A stretch of 35,844 nt of DNA from CAYLJO01 sp964383905 (GTDB lineage Bacteria; Acidobacteriota; Blastocatellia; Pyrinomonadales; Pyrinomonadaceae): contig CAYLJO010000039.1 of NCBI GenBank assembly GCA_964383905.1, positions 1 to 35,844 on the forward strand, given 5' to 3'. The position numbers and the translations under genes were made by a program. A model generated the notes under the pieces. It saw nothing but the letters and a program-made list of their open reading frames with translations, was not told where the DNA came from and did not search any database. This document shows positions 16,705 to 23,861 of the stretch, one piece after another (position 1 is the stretch's first letter; each line of letters starts with the position of its first letter).

Positions 16705-17310
16705 TCACTCCCACCTTCCTTCTTCCCGCCCGCCACCCTCCAGCGCCGCCTCGAGTCGCCGGTAATACTCCTGCTGAAGCCGTTCCAGGTCCTGTTTCAC
16801 CAGGTTGAGGCCGAAGACACACAGCTCGAAGTTTTCCGAAAGCTGCCGGAAGAGAGGCGACTCGGCCCTGTATTCGAACTGGTCGAACGACGAGACAATG
16901 GAGTAGGATTCCTTGCCCGCCTTGATGTAGTCCACAAAGGCGTCCGGGCGCGGTTGCCGCCGGCGCCGCCCACCCGCCACGCTCTCCGGGAAGATCCCGG
17001 TCATAAACAGGGTGTAGTCGCCGATGTGCTTGCGCACCTGGCGCTCGCGGTCGAATGAACTCGCCTCGAGCAAGGGGTTTGATTCAATCAGCATCTCCGC
17101 AACATCATCCAGGTGCCGCCCCCGCGCGTCGCGGATACTAAAAAGGTTGTCCACGTGCGTGAAGCTCACCAGCAGCTCGGAGACGTAAGCGGCCAGCCGC
17201 GGCTCGCTCAGTTGCACATCTTCATAGAAGTGCCGCCAAACCATATCGGCAAAAAATTGGCGTAAAGGATGGGCCTCCCCGATTCGTATCATTTTTCTCA
17301 TTCTCGCCAT
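16705..17310 (-). CDS. Conserved hypothetical protein, 201 aa
   Basis: I do not recognise a named family. The 201-aa product is soluble and mostly helical by composition, with no signal peptide or membrane segment. Features are a conserved-looking block FFADMVWRHFYEDVQLSEPRL near residue 20 (quoted in part), YVSELLVSFTHVDNLFSI, a basic stretch GGRRRRQPRP at about 126-135, and a helical end DLERLQQEYYRRLEAALEGG. The ATG at 17310 follows AGAGGTAGT, a good ribosome-binding site. The frame is open to TTG 17352, but that would run through the hairpin at 17321-17343. There is no informative neighbour. Confidence 0.75.
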   Translation of the reverse strand: MARMRKMIRIGEAHPLRQFFADMVWRHFYEDVQLSEPRLAAYVSELLVSFTHVDNLFSIRDARGRHLDDVAEMLIESNPLLEASSFDRERQVRKHIGDYTLFMTGIFPESVAGGRRRRQPRPDAFVDYIKAGKESYSIVSSFDQFEYRAESPLFRQLSENFELCVFGLNLVKQDLERLQQEYYRRLEAALEGGGREEGRWE

Positions 17311-17320
17311 ACTACCTCTG

Positions 17321-17343
17321 GGGTTGAGCCCAAGGCTCAACCC
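17321..17343. repeat. 10-bp stem hairpin just before the 201-aa gene
   Basis: GGGTTGAGCC and GGCTCAACCC pair perfectly around a CAA loop. It lies 11-33 bases upstream of the start codon of the minus-strand gene, next to its ribosome-binding site, so it may be a leader structure. It abuts the dispersed repeat at 17342-17387 and may belong to that repeat instead. Confidence 0.55.
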
Positions 17344-17387
17344 AAATATCAAGTGATCAGGTGGCTATTTTATCACACCGGCGAGAC
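17342..17387. repeat. Dispersed repeat, family C, copy 1
   Basis: This 46-base stretch matches 21001-21046 without gaps at about 39 positions. The most conserved part is TTTTATCACACCGGCGAGAC. Both copies lie in gene-free DNA. The unit is too short to be coding. Confidence 0.6.
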
Positions 17388-17414
17388 GCGTCGAGCTTCT
17401 TCATCGAGCTGGGC

Positions 17415-17469
17415 GGGGTCTATTCAATCTCGGATGGAATGTGCCGATCAGCCCGGCAGTGGCAACATA
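17415..17469. mobile_element. MITE-like element, family A, truncated copy 3
   Basis: GGGGTCTATTCAATCTCGG followed by GTGCCGATCAGCCCGGCAGT and GGCAAC matches the left end of the copy at 14933. The central hairpin and the right inverted repeat are missing. Only about 55 bases remain. Confidence 0.5.
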
Positions 17470-17565
17470 AGTGGGTAGTGTTACAAAAATTTCTGAAGAC
17501 ACCAGATGAGGTAGTGGAATCGGGTAATCAACATCATCTACTAACACTAACGTCTCGTCCGCCAC

Positions 17566-18018
17566 CTACTTGGAGAAACCCGCCCGAACTTCGGTGTGCC
17601 GGACCTGCCCGCCAAGGCTGCCCGTCCATACCCCCAACCCGCTGCTGATCACCGCCAGGGCGAGCACCGTGTAGAGCATCCATCCCGCCATACCTGGCGC
17701 GCTTTGCCACCCCCACAGCCCCCACAGCGCGACCGCCCCTAGCAACTCTATCGCTACCAGTGTCACGGTGGCCGCCTGATCGTGTTGCGCGATGATGGCC
17801 TCTGACACACCCGGCAGGCCGTGAACGATGGCCGCCGCCCCGTCGCCCGTCAGGTACACGGGGATCGTGATCAGGGCTGTAATGACGAAGGTGCCAAAGC
17901 TGGCCTTCTTAATGTCGTCGCTTTTCCGCGACACCCCGTCAAGCAGGAGCGCGAGGCCAAAGATCGCCCCCAGGATCGGGATGTGATTGAGCAGGAGGTG
18001 GATATGGGCAGCATTCAT
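17566..18018 (-). CDS. DUF2231-like four-helix membrane protein
   Basis: A 150-aa inner-membrane protein with about four hydrophobic segments. It begins MNAAHIHLLLNHIPILGAIFG, followed by DGAAAIVHGLPGVSE and an IIAQHDQAATVT motif. His residues inside or next to helices, in NHIPILG and AQHDQAA, resemble the DUF2231 group, in which such His could bind haem or metal. ATG 18018 has GAGGT about 9 bases upstream. The role is unknown. No quinone- or haem-protein partner is adjacent. Confidence 0.75.
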   Translation of the reverse strand: MNAAHIHLLLNHIPILGAIFGLALLLDGVSRKSDDIKKASFGTFVITALITIPVYLTGDGAAAIVHGLPGVSEAIIAQHDQAATVTLVAIELLGAVALWGLWGWQSAPGMAGWMLYTVLALAVISSGLGVWTGSLGGQVRHTEVRAGFSK

Positions 18019-18469
18019 CGTTCAGTTACCTCGAGAGTCGGGATCATAGGGTTGTTTACTGACCACCATTCTTCTACCAGCAAAGCATAAAGCTTGACAA
18101 GATTTGTCGCCAAACATTTCTTGAAAGGATTAAAGCACTCCTGGGGACCAGAGCGCTCAAAAGCGAGCGGCGCCGCACTACCTCAAGTTTTATGAGGCGT
18201 TAAAGTCGGCGGGCAGCAAACCGGAAGCGCACATTTTCAGCGCTCGCGGCCATGGCTTCGGCATGCGCAAGCAGGGCAGGAGCAGTAACCACTGGATCGA
18301 GAAATTCCACTACTAATTGGAAGCGCAGGGGTTGACCAGGCCCGCAGCAAGATAACTACGTCCTCGCTCTCTTGGTCACTTTCCTGTGCGGTTGCATTCT
18401 TCAGAGCTGCGCCGACACAGGATGTTATCCGACGGATGACCTACCCATCCCTCGCTTAGACGGACTCTG
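18019..18469. other. Gap with an esterase relic
   Basis: This 451-base stretch between two minus-strand genes contains the plus-strand hydrolase relic at 18176-18340. Outside it I see no gene, hairpin or convincing promoter. The region just before 18019 holds only the ribosome-binding site of the DUF2231-like gene. Confidence 0.5.
18176..18340 (+). pseudogene. C-terminal remnant of an alpha/beta-hydrolase esterase
   Basis: In one frame the DNA reads HYLKFYEALKSAG...EAHIFSARGHGFGMRKQG...HWIEKFHY, then a TAA at 18314-18316, then LEAQGLTR. This is the C-terminal part of acetyl-xylan-esterase/dienelactone-hydrolase-like enzymes, where the catalytic His sits in GHGFG and the last helix continues as DWLxxQGL. 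The in-frame stop and the missing front two thirds show that it is dead. Confidence 0.65.
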
Positions 18470-18715
18470 TCATTTCTTCTTTCGACCGCGCTTCTCCACC
18501 TGCGTGAGTGCGCTTCCGGCGGCCGAGCGCGCCGCTTTACTATAGCGGCGATCACTAATGACTTCTGATGCGGCTTTCGCAGCCTTGCGGCCGGTACGGC
18601 CCCGATTGGCCTGTGCTAAGGCGCTTGCCGCTGCCGTCTTCGCTTTTTTTGAGGTGCTCGTCGAAAGGACCTTACTGGCGTTTGAGGCTGCTTTGCTTCT
18701 GGTTTTCTCTGTCAT
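18470..18715 (-). CDS. Small Lys/Arg/Ala-rich protein, 81 aa
   Basis: An 81-aa basic protein of Ala, Lys, Arg and Ser with no hydrophobic segment, beginning MTEKTRSKAASNASKVLS and ending in RGRKKK. Its SKKAKTAAASALAQANRGRTG and SKAARSAAGSALTQVEKRG segments look like two versions of one motif, so it may be built from an internal duplication (segments quoted in part). The ATG at 18715 follows GGGAG at a good distance. The composition is like histone-H1-like or DNA-binding stress proteins. I infer nucleic-acid binding from charge only. Confidence 0.7.
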   Translation of the reverse strand: MTEKTRSKAASNASKVLSTSTSKKAKTAAASALAQANRGRTGRKAAKAASEVISDRRYSKAARSAAGSALTQVEKRGRKKK

Positions 18716-18931
18716 TCTTGCTCCCTACCTTTGTCAGGAAAAATCACACGCCTGTACGGTTTCGATACTTAAAACAACTCGCTGCAACTAAAAAGCAAAA
18801 GATAAGCCATGTTAGTAAGGACTAATCACCTCAGTATTTTCACAGATCGATTCCTGGTGAGCTTACTTCTATCTACGGCATCAACATTGCTTGATGTAAC
18901 CGGCAAGCCATTTCAGGCAGTAAATATGCGC

Positions 18932-18948
18932 GCCTCTATAACAGAGGC
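18932..18948 (+). promoter_or_regulatory. Leader hairpin of the BON-LysM gene
   Basis: GCCTCT and AGAGGC form a 6-bp stem around ATAAC, ending 7 bases before the AGGGA ribosome-binding sequence of the gene starting at 18964. It could modulate translation. The stem is short. Confidence 0.35.
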
Positions 18949-18963
18949 TGGATGAGGGAATTT

Positions 18964-19461
18964 ATGGGAATCTTTGACAAGATGTTCGGACACGGGGCTT
19001 CCGAAGCTCAACAGCAGCCTAACGCGCAACAGCGCTTCGATGAACTCAAACGGAAGTACAACACTGTCCTCAACGAGATAGAGCAGCAGCAGGTCGAGTT
19101 GCAGAATCTTCATGTGCAGGACAATAAGCTCTTTATCCGTGGCGTTGCGCCCTCTGATGACGCCAAGAACAAGGTCTGGGATCAGATCAAGTTAGTTGAC
19201 CGTAACTGGGAGAACGACCTTACCTGCGACATCAGCGTGGATGAAAGCCGCGCGATGGGTGCCGCCGCCGGTGGAGGCCAGAGCCAGGGTGGTCAGACCT
19301 ACACGGTAAAATCGGGCGATACACTCTCGAAGATCAGCAAGCAGTTCTATGGGGATCCGGATGAGTACATGCGGATCTTCTACGCCAATCAGGGTCAGTT
19401 GAGCGATCCGAACAAGATCAAGGTCGGACAGGAATTGACGATCCCTTCGGACAACTCCTGA
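18964..19461 (+). CDS. BON-LysM protein (Kbp/YgaU-like)
   Basis: A 165-aa cytoplasmic-type protein without a signal peptide. It starts MGIFDKMFGHG, has a helical linker rich in Gln, then a BON-like segment (about 45-95: VELQNLHVQDNKLFIRGVAPSD, quoted in part) and a C-terminal LysM domain (about 112-165) with YTVKSGDTLSKISKQFYGD, IFYANQ and KVGQELTIPS. This order and the total size match E. coli Kbp (YgaU), a potassium-binding protein of 149 aa. ATG 18964 has AGGGA five bases upstream, so I prefer it to ATG 18952. The BON part is more divergent than the LysM part. Potassium binding is inferred by homology. Confidence 0.85.
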   Translation: MGIFDKMFGHGASEAQQQPNAQQRFDELKRKYNTVLNEIEQQQVELQNLHVQDNKLFIRGVAPSDDAKNKVWDQIKLVDRNWENDLTCDISVDESRAMGAAAGGGQSQGGQTYTVKSGDTLSKISKQFYGDPDEYMRIFYANQGQLSDPNKIKVGQELTIPSDNS

Positions 19462-19478
19462 TCAAGAGAGACCAGCAG

Positions 19479-19508
19479 CGCGGCGCTCGAAAAACCGTGA
19501 GCGCCGCG
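19479..19508. terminator. Hairpin after the BON-LysM gene
   Basis: CGCGGCGCTC (19479-19488) and GAGCGCCGCG (19499-19508) form a perfect 10-bp stem with a GAAAAACCGT loop, 18 bases after the stop codon. The U-run is poor, but the position fits a transcript end. Confidence 0.6.
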
Positions 19509-19589
19509 TTGCGTCCTTGAATATCCCCTTCTCGGGTATCCCCTTTTGCAGCTTTCACAACTTAAGACTCTATAGGAGGAAAAGGCCGT

Positions 19590-20123
19590 ATGGACTGGAT
19601 GAATCAACTGGGCGGTATCTTGCAGCAATACACCGGTGCTGGCGCTGCGCCAGCGCCGGCTACTGTTCACAATGATTTCGATCAACTCACACAATCGGCT
19701 CCCCGGTCAGCAATCGCCGAGGGGCTGGCGGCAGCTTTCCGCTCCAACCAGACGCCACCGTTCAGCCAGATGGTCGGGCAATTGTTCGGCCAATCCAGCG
19801 CTCAGCAGCAAGCCGGTATTCTCAACACGCTCATCGCGGCGGCCGGTCCGGCCATCATTTCACGGGTGTTATCTCGTGGCGGCGGTTCAGGGCTCGCAGG
19901 AATTCTTGGCAGCGGGCAAACCGAGATCACACCAGAACAGGCGGCACAGATTCCTCCCAGCGCTGTCCAGGAGATCGCGGCACAGGCGGAGCAGCAAGAT
20001 CCTTCGGTCATTGATCAGATCAGCGGCTTCTACGCACAGCACCCGACGCTGGTTAAAACGCTCGGGGCGGCAGCACTAACCGTCATGCTCGCCAAGGTTG
20101 CTCAGCGGCAGGCCGGGGGTTGA
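19590..20123 (+). CDS. Conserved hypothetical protein, 177 aa
   Basis: A 177-aa protein starting MDWMNQLGGILQQYTG, with conserved-looking blocks NDFDQLTQSAPRSAIAEGLAAAF, PPFSQMVGQLFG, QQAGILNTLI and QDPSVIDQISGFYAQHPTLVKTLG (quoted in part). I recall closely similar proteins of unknown function from Proteobacteria, related in feel to YidB/DUF937. The Gly-rich middle, RGGGSGLAGILGSG, is probably flexible and the last 25 residues are hydrophobic. AGGAGG stands upstream at good spacing. It follows the BON-LysM gene but is separated by the hairpin at 19479-19508, so it likely has its own promoter. No function can be assigned. Confidence 0.75.
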   Translation: MDWMNQLGGILQQYTGAGAAPAPATVHNDFDQLTQSAPRSAIAEGLAAAFRSNQTPPFSQMVGQLFGQSSAQQQAGILNTLIAAAGPAIISRVLSRGGGSGLAGILGSGQTEITPEQAAQIPPSAVQEIAAQAEQQDPSVIDQISGFYAQHPTLVKTLGAAALTVMLAKVAQRQAGG

Positions 20124-20209
20124 GACGATAGGGATTCGTGCTAAGCGGTGGCGTCGCTCCGGAAATTAGGTGGGCAGGCGTGGAGGGAACTCGCGAAACG
20201 GGCCTGGGC

Positions 20210-20605
20210 CTATATCGGACAGGATGAGATCTTCGGTCGCGCAGGAGGGTATGCGTCCATGCCATAGAGGCGCTCCGGCGTGTCGCCCCCGGTCAAGGCC
20301 GCGCCCGTGTCCGTGTAAGCGGCTAACGACTCGAAGCTGTGGCTCTGGGCACGCATGTCGGCGAAGTTCAGGTAGGCATGATTATGTGAGGTTGCGCCCT
20401 GCTTGGTGTTGGTCAGCATCACCCGCACGAGCCGTTCGGGATGATCGTAAGGGAGCGGGCGCAGGAGCACGGCATTGACCACCGAGAAGATGGCCGTGTT
20501 GGCGCCGATGCCTAAGCCGAGCGTGAGAACAGCAGTTAACGTGAAGGCGGGTTTCTTCCACAACATCCGCGCGCCATAGCGCACGTCTTGCCATAGTATT
20601 CCCAT
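20210..20605 (-). pseudogene. Truncated ADOP/MacB-type ABC permease
   Basis: The first 115 or so codons encode the start of an FtsX/MacB-type permease: WQDVRYGARMLWKKPAFTLTA, then the first membrane helix LTLGLGIGANTAIFSVVNAVLLRPLPY (quoted in part), then periplasmic SFESLAAYTDTGAALTGGDTPERLYG. This is the opening of Acidobacterial duplicated orphan permeases, normally about 800 aa with eight helices. Here the frame diverges after about residue 115 and stops at 131. ATG 20605 still has AAAGG upstream. A short membrane peptide could be made, but the transporter is dead. Confidence 0.8.
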
Positions 20606-21072
20606 AACCTTTACTTCACCCTTTCTTAACGAGCTAAATCAAGCCGCACGCCATGTGGACAGTAGTAGGAGCAACCCTTGTGGTTGCCCGCGGCCTTTCG
20701 CCAGCGTTCCCGCCCGAGGACTTGCCCCCTGCCCCCGACATATAATCCTCGTCTTGTACCAATCTCCTGGGGTTTGATTTAGTCTGTCGAAGACATGAAG
20801 CCCAGGAGTGACAAGGAAGTGCCATGCCAATGGCAGATGCCCTGTCTTAGTGGCTGGAAATCATGGCTTTATAGGTGAAGGGCACCCCGTGAGGGAGCCA
20901 GGAGGTGTCCGCTTATGGGATCGTACAATCCCAAAATTGAAAACATGCCGCTACGCGTTAGCACAGGATACGCGAACCAACAGTCGAGCGCACACGCAAC
21001 CCACATATCAAGCGATAAGATAACTGTTTTATCACACCGGCGAGACCGGCTATGAAGAAGATCCACCAAGGG
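20606..21072. other. Gene-free region with repeats
   Basis: No gene is supported over about 470 bases. It holds the imperfect hairpin GGAGCAACC...GGTTGCCC (20668-20689), a type often dispersed in genomes, and copy 2 of the family C repeat (21001-21046). The short reading frames on both strands show no family resemblance and no ribosome-binding sites. Confidence 0.5.
21001..21046. repeat. Dispersed repeat, family C, copy 2
   Basis: This matches 17342-17387 without gaps at about 39 of 46 positions, including the fully conserved TTTTATCACACCGGCGAGAC. It lies about 60 bases before the promoter of the molybdenum island. Confidence 0.6.
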
Positions 21073-21114
21073 CAAACATACTTTCCGTATTGAACTGTAT
21101 ATGTTTGTTATAAT
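21073..21114 (+). promoter_or_regulatory. Promoter and dyad operator of the molybdenum island
   Basis: An extended -10 promoter, TGTTATAAT, ends at 21114, predicting a start near 21121. A dyad, CAAACATA (21073-21080) and TATGTTTG (21100-21107), flanks the -35 region and overlaps the TG of the extended -10. A regulator bound to both half-sites would cover the promoter. A second possible promoter, TTGACA (21119-21124), 17 bases, TATAGG (21142-21147), would give an almost leaderless transcript and is less likely. Control by the HTH-TOBE protein encoded next is inferred. Confidence 0.5.
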
Positions 21115-21156
21115 ATCGTTGACATAAGACGTTCAAAAGAGTATAGGAAACAGATT

Positions 21157-21561
21157 ATGGATTTGTTGAAGCCCCTGGAGGCAGCCAAGCTCGCGGGCGT
21201 GAGCTACCCGACCATCAAGCAGTGGATCTACAAAGGTAAGCTCCGTTCAGTCAAGACCGCCGGAGGACATCACCGCATCCCGAGGGGTGAGATAGAACGC
21301 GTCACCGGGGCCGGTAAAACCAGGGCGTTAAAGCCGGGCAAACCCGTCGGGCTCGATGCCATCAGTGGAAGAAACAAGCTCCTTGGCAAAGTGACGGAAG
21401 TCCGTTACGAAGGTCTGCTCGTGCAGGTCACGGTTGATGTCGGCGGCCAGATGATTACTTCCATCATCACAAGCGACGCTGCCCAGGCTCTCGGTTTAAA
21501 AGAGGGTGTTTCAGTATATGCGCTGATCAAGGCGACAGAAGTCATGATTATCAGGGGATGA
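21157..21561 (+). CDS. HTH-TOBE molybdate-responsive regulator
   Basis: A 134-aa protein with an excisionase/MerR-like helix-turn-helix at residues 4-50 (LEAAKLAGVSYPTIKQWIYKGKL, quoted in part, with the GGHHRIPRGEIE wing) and a TOBE/Mop domain at about 66-134 (GRNKLLGKVTEVRYEGLLVQV ... IITSDAAQALGLKEGVSVYALIKATEVMI, quoted in parts). TOBE domains bind molybdate or tungstate, so this is probably the oxyanion sensor for the operon. It is the first gene of the island and lies 93 bases before modA. AGGA before ATG 21157 serves as ribosome-binding site. It may also replace the TOBE domain missing from ModC. Regulatory direction is not known. Confidence 0.85.
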   Translation: MDLLKPLEAAKLAGVSYPTIKQWIYKGKLRSVKTAGGHHRIPRGEIERVTGAGKTRALKPGKPVGLDAISGRNKLLGKVTEVRYEGLLVQVTVDVGGQMITSIITSDAAQALGLKEGVSVYALIKATEVMIIRG

Positions 21562-21664
21562 CCCTTGGTGACGGAAGCGCACCAGGTAAAGCCTTAAGAG
21601 AACAGCCAAGTAGAACTCCGGGCAACTGCGCCTTCCGGCGGGAAGCGCACCAGGATGACCCTTG
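21557..21664. repeat. Paired direct repeats between regulator and modA
   Basis: GGAAGCGCACCAGG occurs at 21573-21586 and again at 21641-21654. GATGACCCTTG occurs at 21557-21567 and 21654-21664. The second pair includes the modA start codon. The arrangement suggests a local duplication or rearrangement that built the present modA leader. Confidence 0.55.
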
Positions 21665-22494
21665 TTTTCACCGAAAGTGTCTATCAAGTGAGAAGGCTCT
21701 GCCAGGAAATCAACGGGCTGCTCGGCGTTTTGCTGGTCCTTCTACTCGCGGGCTGCGACTCAACTAACCATGCGCCGCCGGGGGATGCCCCGCGCGCCGG
21801 AGGTGAGCTGATTGTCTCCGCCGCAGCCAGTCTCAAGGATGCCTTTAATGAGATCGGTCGGCTCTACGAGAGCCGCAACCCGACCAAAGTCCGCTTCAAC
21901 TTCGGCGCTTCCGGGGTCTTGCAAAAGCAGATTGAATCAGCCGCCCCGGCAGATGTCTTTGCCAGCGCCGGAGCCAGGCAGATGGATGAGCTCGCCGCCA
22001 GGGGCTTGATCGATCAGGCCTCACGGAAGGACTTTGTCCGTAACGTGCTGGTGCTTGTTGTGCCCGCCGACTCCTCAGCCGGCATCCGTTCCTTCTCTGA
22101 TCTTAGTAATCCGCAGGTCAGCAAGGTCGCGGCCGGCAATCCGAAAACCGTGCCCGCCGGGCAGTACACCGAGCAGGCACTTACTAGAATGAACCTCTTA
22201 CCGCAGCTTCGACCGAAGCTCGTCTTGGCGGAAGACGTACGGCAGGTGCTCGACTACGTCGTGCGCGGGGAGGTTCAGGCAGGCGTTGTCTATGCTTCCG
22301 ATGCGTTCAGCGCCGGAGGGAAGGTGAGGGTCGCGGCACGCGCGCCCGAAGATTCGCACGACCCTATTTTGTACCCGATCGCCGTCGTTAAGGAGAGCCG
22401 CCAGCGGGAGGCCGCCCAAAAATTTGTTGATCTGGTAGTCAGCTCCGAGGGGCAGAACATCTTAACCAGATACGGCTTCATAGGCGTCGAGTAA
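21655..22494 (+). CDS. modA: Molybdate ABC transporter substrate-binding lipoprotein
   Basis: A 279-aa molybdate/tungstate-binding protein, exported and lipid-anchored. The signal peptide ends in a lipobox LAGC with Cys34. The mature part begins with the ModA hallmark LIVSAAASLKDAFNEIG, followed by FNFGASGVLQKQIESAAPADVFASA (quoted in part) and, later, GEVQAGVVYASDA. Binding residues typical of ModA, the Ser pair in SAAAS and FGASG and the Tyr in VVYASDA, are present. The n-region before the hydrophobic core is long, about 20 residues, which makes ATG 21655 slightly doubtful. It heads modABC, with modB starting 4 bases after its stop. Confidence 0.95.
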   Translation: MTLVFTESVYQVRRLCQEINGLLGVLLVLLLAGCDSTNHAPPGDAPRAGGELIVSAAASLKDAFNEIGRLYESRNPTKVRFNFGASGVLQKQIESAAPADVFASAGARQMDELAARGLIDQASRKDFVRNVLVLVVPADSSAGIRSFSDLSNPQVSKVAAGNPKTVPAGQYTEQALTRMNLLPQLRPKLVLAEDVRQVLDYVVRGEVQAGVVYASDAFSAGGKVRVAARAPEDSHDPILYPIAVVKESRQREAAQKFVDLVVSSEGQNILTRYGFIGVE

Positions 22495-22498
22495 AGAG

Positions 22499-23161
22499 AT
22501 GATTTGGGAGCCGCTCAAGCTGTCACTCCTGGTGGTGAGCATCTCAACCGTCATTGTCGGTACGGTGGGCGTCGCCCTGGGTTTCATTCTTGCCAAATGG
22601 ACCTTCCGCGGCAGAGAATTGTTTGCCTCCGTCCTCACACTGCCGCTGGTGCTGCCGCCGACGGTGACCGGCTATTACCTGATTGTCCTCCTGGGCAGAC
22701 GCGGCCTGCTCGGAGCCTACATCTACGATCTGACCGGGTGGACCGTGACGTTCACCTGGCAAGCGGCAGTGATCACCGCCACCGTGTTGGCGCTGCCACT
22801 GATGGTGCTCTCGGCGCGCGCCGCCATCGAGAGCGTCAACCCGCAGTACGAGATTGCCTCCTACACCCTCGGCAAAAGCCGGCTCGCGACCTTTTTCCGC
22901 ATCACACTCCCGCTCGCCCGCCGCGGCATTCTCGCGGGTCTGGTCCTCAGCTTCACACGCGCCCTGGGCGAGTTCGGCGCAACCTTTATGCTGGCCGGTA
23001 ACATTCCGGGAAAGACGCAGACCATGCCGCTGGCAATCTACGAGGCGGTGATCAGCGGTGAAGACCGGCGTGCGCAAATGTTAGCGCTGATCCTGACGGC
23101 CGCTTCCATGGCGGCTGTGTATCTGACCAACAGGCTCAACCGCGGCGCCAACGCCTATTAG
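22499..23161 (+). CDS. modB: Molybdate ABC transporter permease
   Basis: A 220-aa inner-membrane permease with about five helices. It shows the ModB pattern LPLVLPPTVTGYYLIVLLGRRGLLG (quoted in part), LPLMVLSARAAIESV, and the EAA-type cytoplasmic loop region with ARRGILAGLVLSFTRALGEFGATFMLAGNIPGKTQTMPLAIY (quoted in part), which contacts the ATPase. It lies four bases after modA and seven before modC, so the three are one transcription unit. Length is normal for ModB. Confidence 0.95.
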   Translation: MIWEPLKLSLLVVSISTVIVGTVGVALGFILAKWTFRGRELFASVLTLPLVLPPTVTGYYLIVLLGRRGLLGAYIYDLTGWTVTFTWQAAVITATVLALPLMVLSARAAIESVNPQYEIASYTLGKSRLATFFRITLPLARRGILAGLVLSFTRALGEFGATFMLAGNIPGKTQTMPLAIYEAVISGEDRRAQMLALILTAASMAAVYLTNRLNRGANAY

Positions 23162-23168
23162 GGGGAGT

Positions 23169-23861
23169 GTGCTGTACGTGGAGGTCAAGAAGCGTTTGGA
23201 GGCGGGCGGGCGCTCAATCTTCACTCTCGACCTATCCTTTACCGCCGGCGACGGCATCACCATCCTTTTCGGCCCTTCCGGCTCGGGGAAGACGACGACG
23301 CTCCGTGCGATCGCAGGCATTGTGAAGCCCGATGCGGGCCAGATAAGAATCGGCGAGCAGGTTTACTTCGATTCCGCCGCAGGCATCAACCTTCCCATCC
23401 AGCGGCGGCGGGTCGGATACGTCTTCCAGGATTACGCCCTCTTCCCCCACCTGACGGCGGAGCAAAACGTCGCCTACGGCATGAAAGACAGGGCCACCGG
23501 CGGCAAGCTCAAGCGTGAAAGAGCGCGCGCGATGCTGGCTCTCTTTGGTATTGAGCACGTGCGGCGGTGCTACCCGCGGAGCATGTCCGGGGGCGAGCAG
23601 CAACGCACCGCGCTGGCCCGCGCCCTGGCCTCCGACCCGGCGGTGGTGCTGCTCGACGAGCCGCTCTCGGCGGTCGATGTTCAGACGCGCTCGCGGCTGC
23701 TGGAGGAGATAGATGTAGCCCAGCGAAGAACCAACATCCCGTTCATCTACGTTACTCATAACACCGCCGAAGCGATGCGACTCGGCCGGCGCGTCGTCGC
23801 CCTGCGTTACGGTCGGGTAGAGCAGACCGGCGCCCCGTCCGAAATTCTTAGCACATCATAG
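23169..23861 (+). CDS. modC: Molybdate ABC transporter ATPase without TOBE domain
   Basis: A 230-aa ABC ATPase with Walker A GPSGSGKT (35-42), Q-loop VFQDYALFPH, signature MSGGEQQR (about 139-146), Walker B VVLLDE (159-164) and H-loop His197. Canonical ModC is about 350 aa and carries a C-terminal TOBE/Mop domain that senses molybdate. This protein ends just after GAPSEIL, where that domain would begin, with no in-frame remnant seen downstream. The TOBE function is probably supplied by the HTH-TOBE protein at 21157. The start is GTG 23169, with GGGGGAG unusually close upstream; GTG 23178 is possible. Confidence 0.93.
   Translation: MLYVEVKKRLEAGGRSIFTLDLSFTAGDGITILFGPSGSGKTTTLRAIAGIVKPDAGQIRIGEQVYFDSAAGINLPIQRRRVGYVFQDYALFPHLTAEQNVAYGMKDRATGGKLKRERARAMLALFGIEHVRRCYPRSMSGGEQQRTALARALASDPAVVLLDEPLSAVDVQTRSRLLEEIDVAQRRTNIPFIYVTHNTAEAMRLGRRVVALRYGRVEQTGAPSEILSTS

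Noticed and set aside
16406..16808. Plus-strand reading frames across element B
   Set aside because: Low-complexity Ser/Phe/Pro-rich products explained by repeat DNA.
20634..21023. Several 60-70-aa reading frames on both strands
   Set aside because: No ribosome-binding sites or recognisable motifs; the region carries hairpins and repeats.
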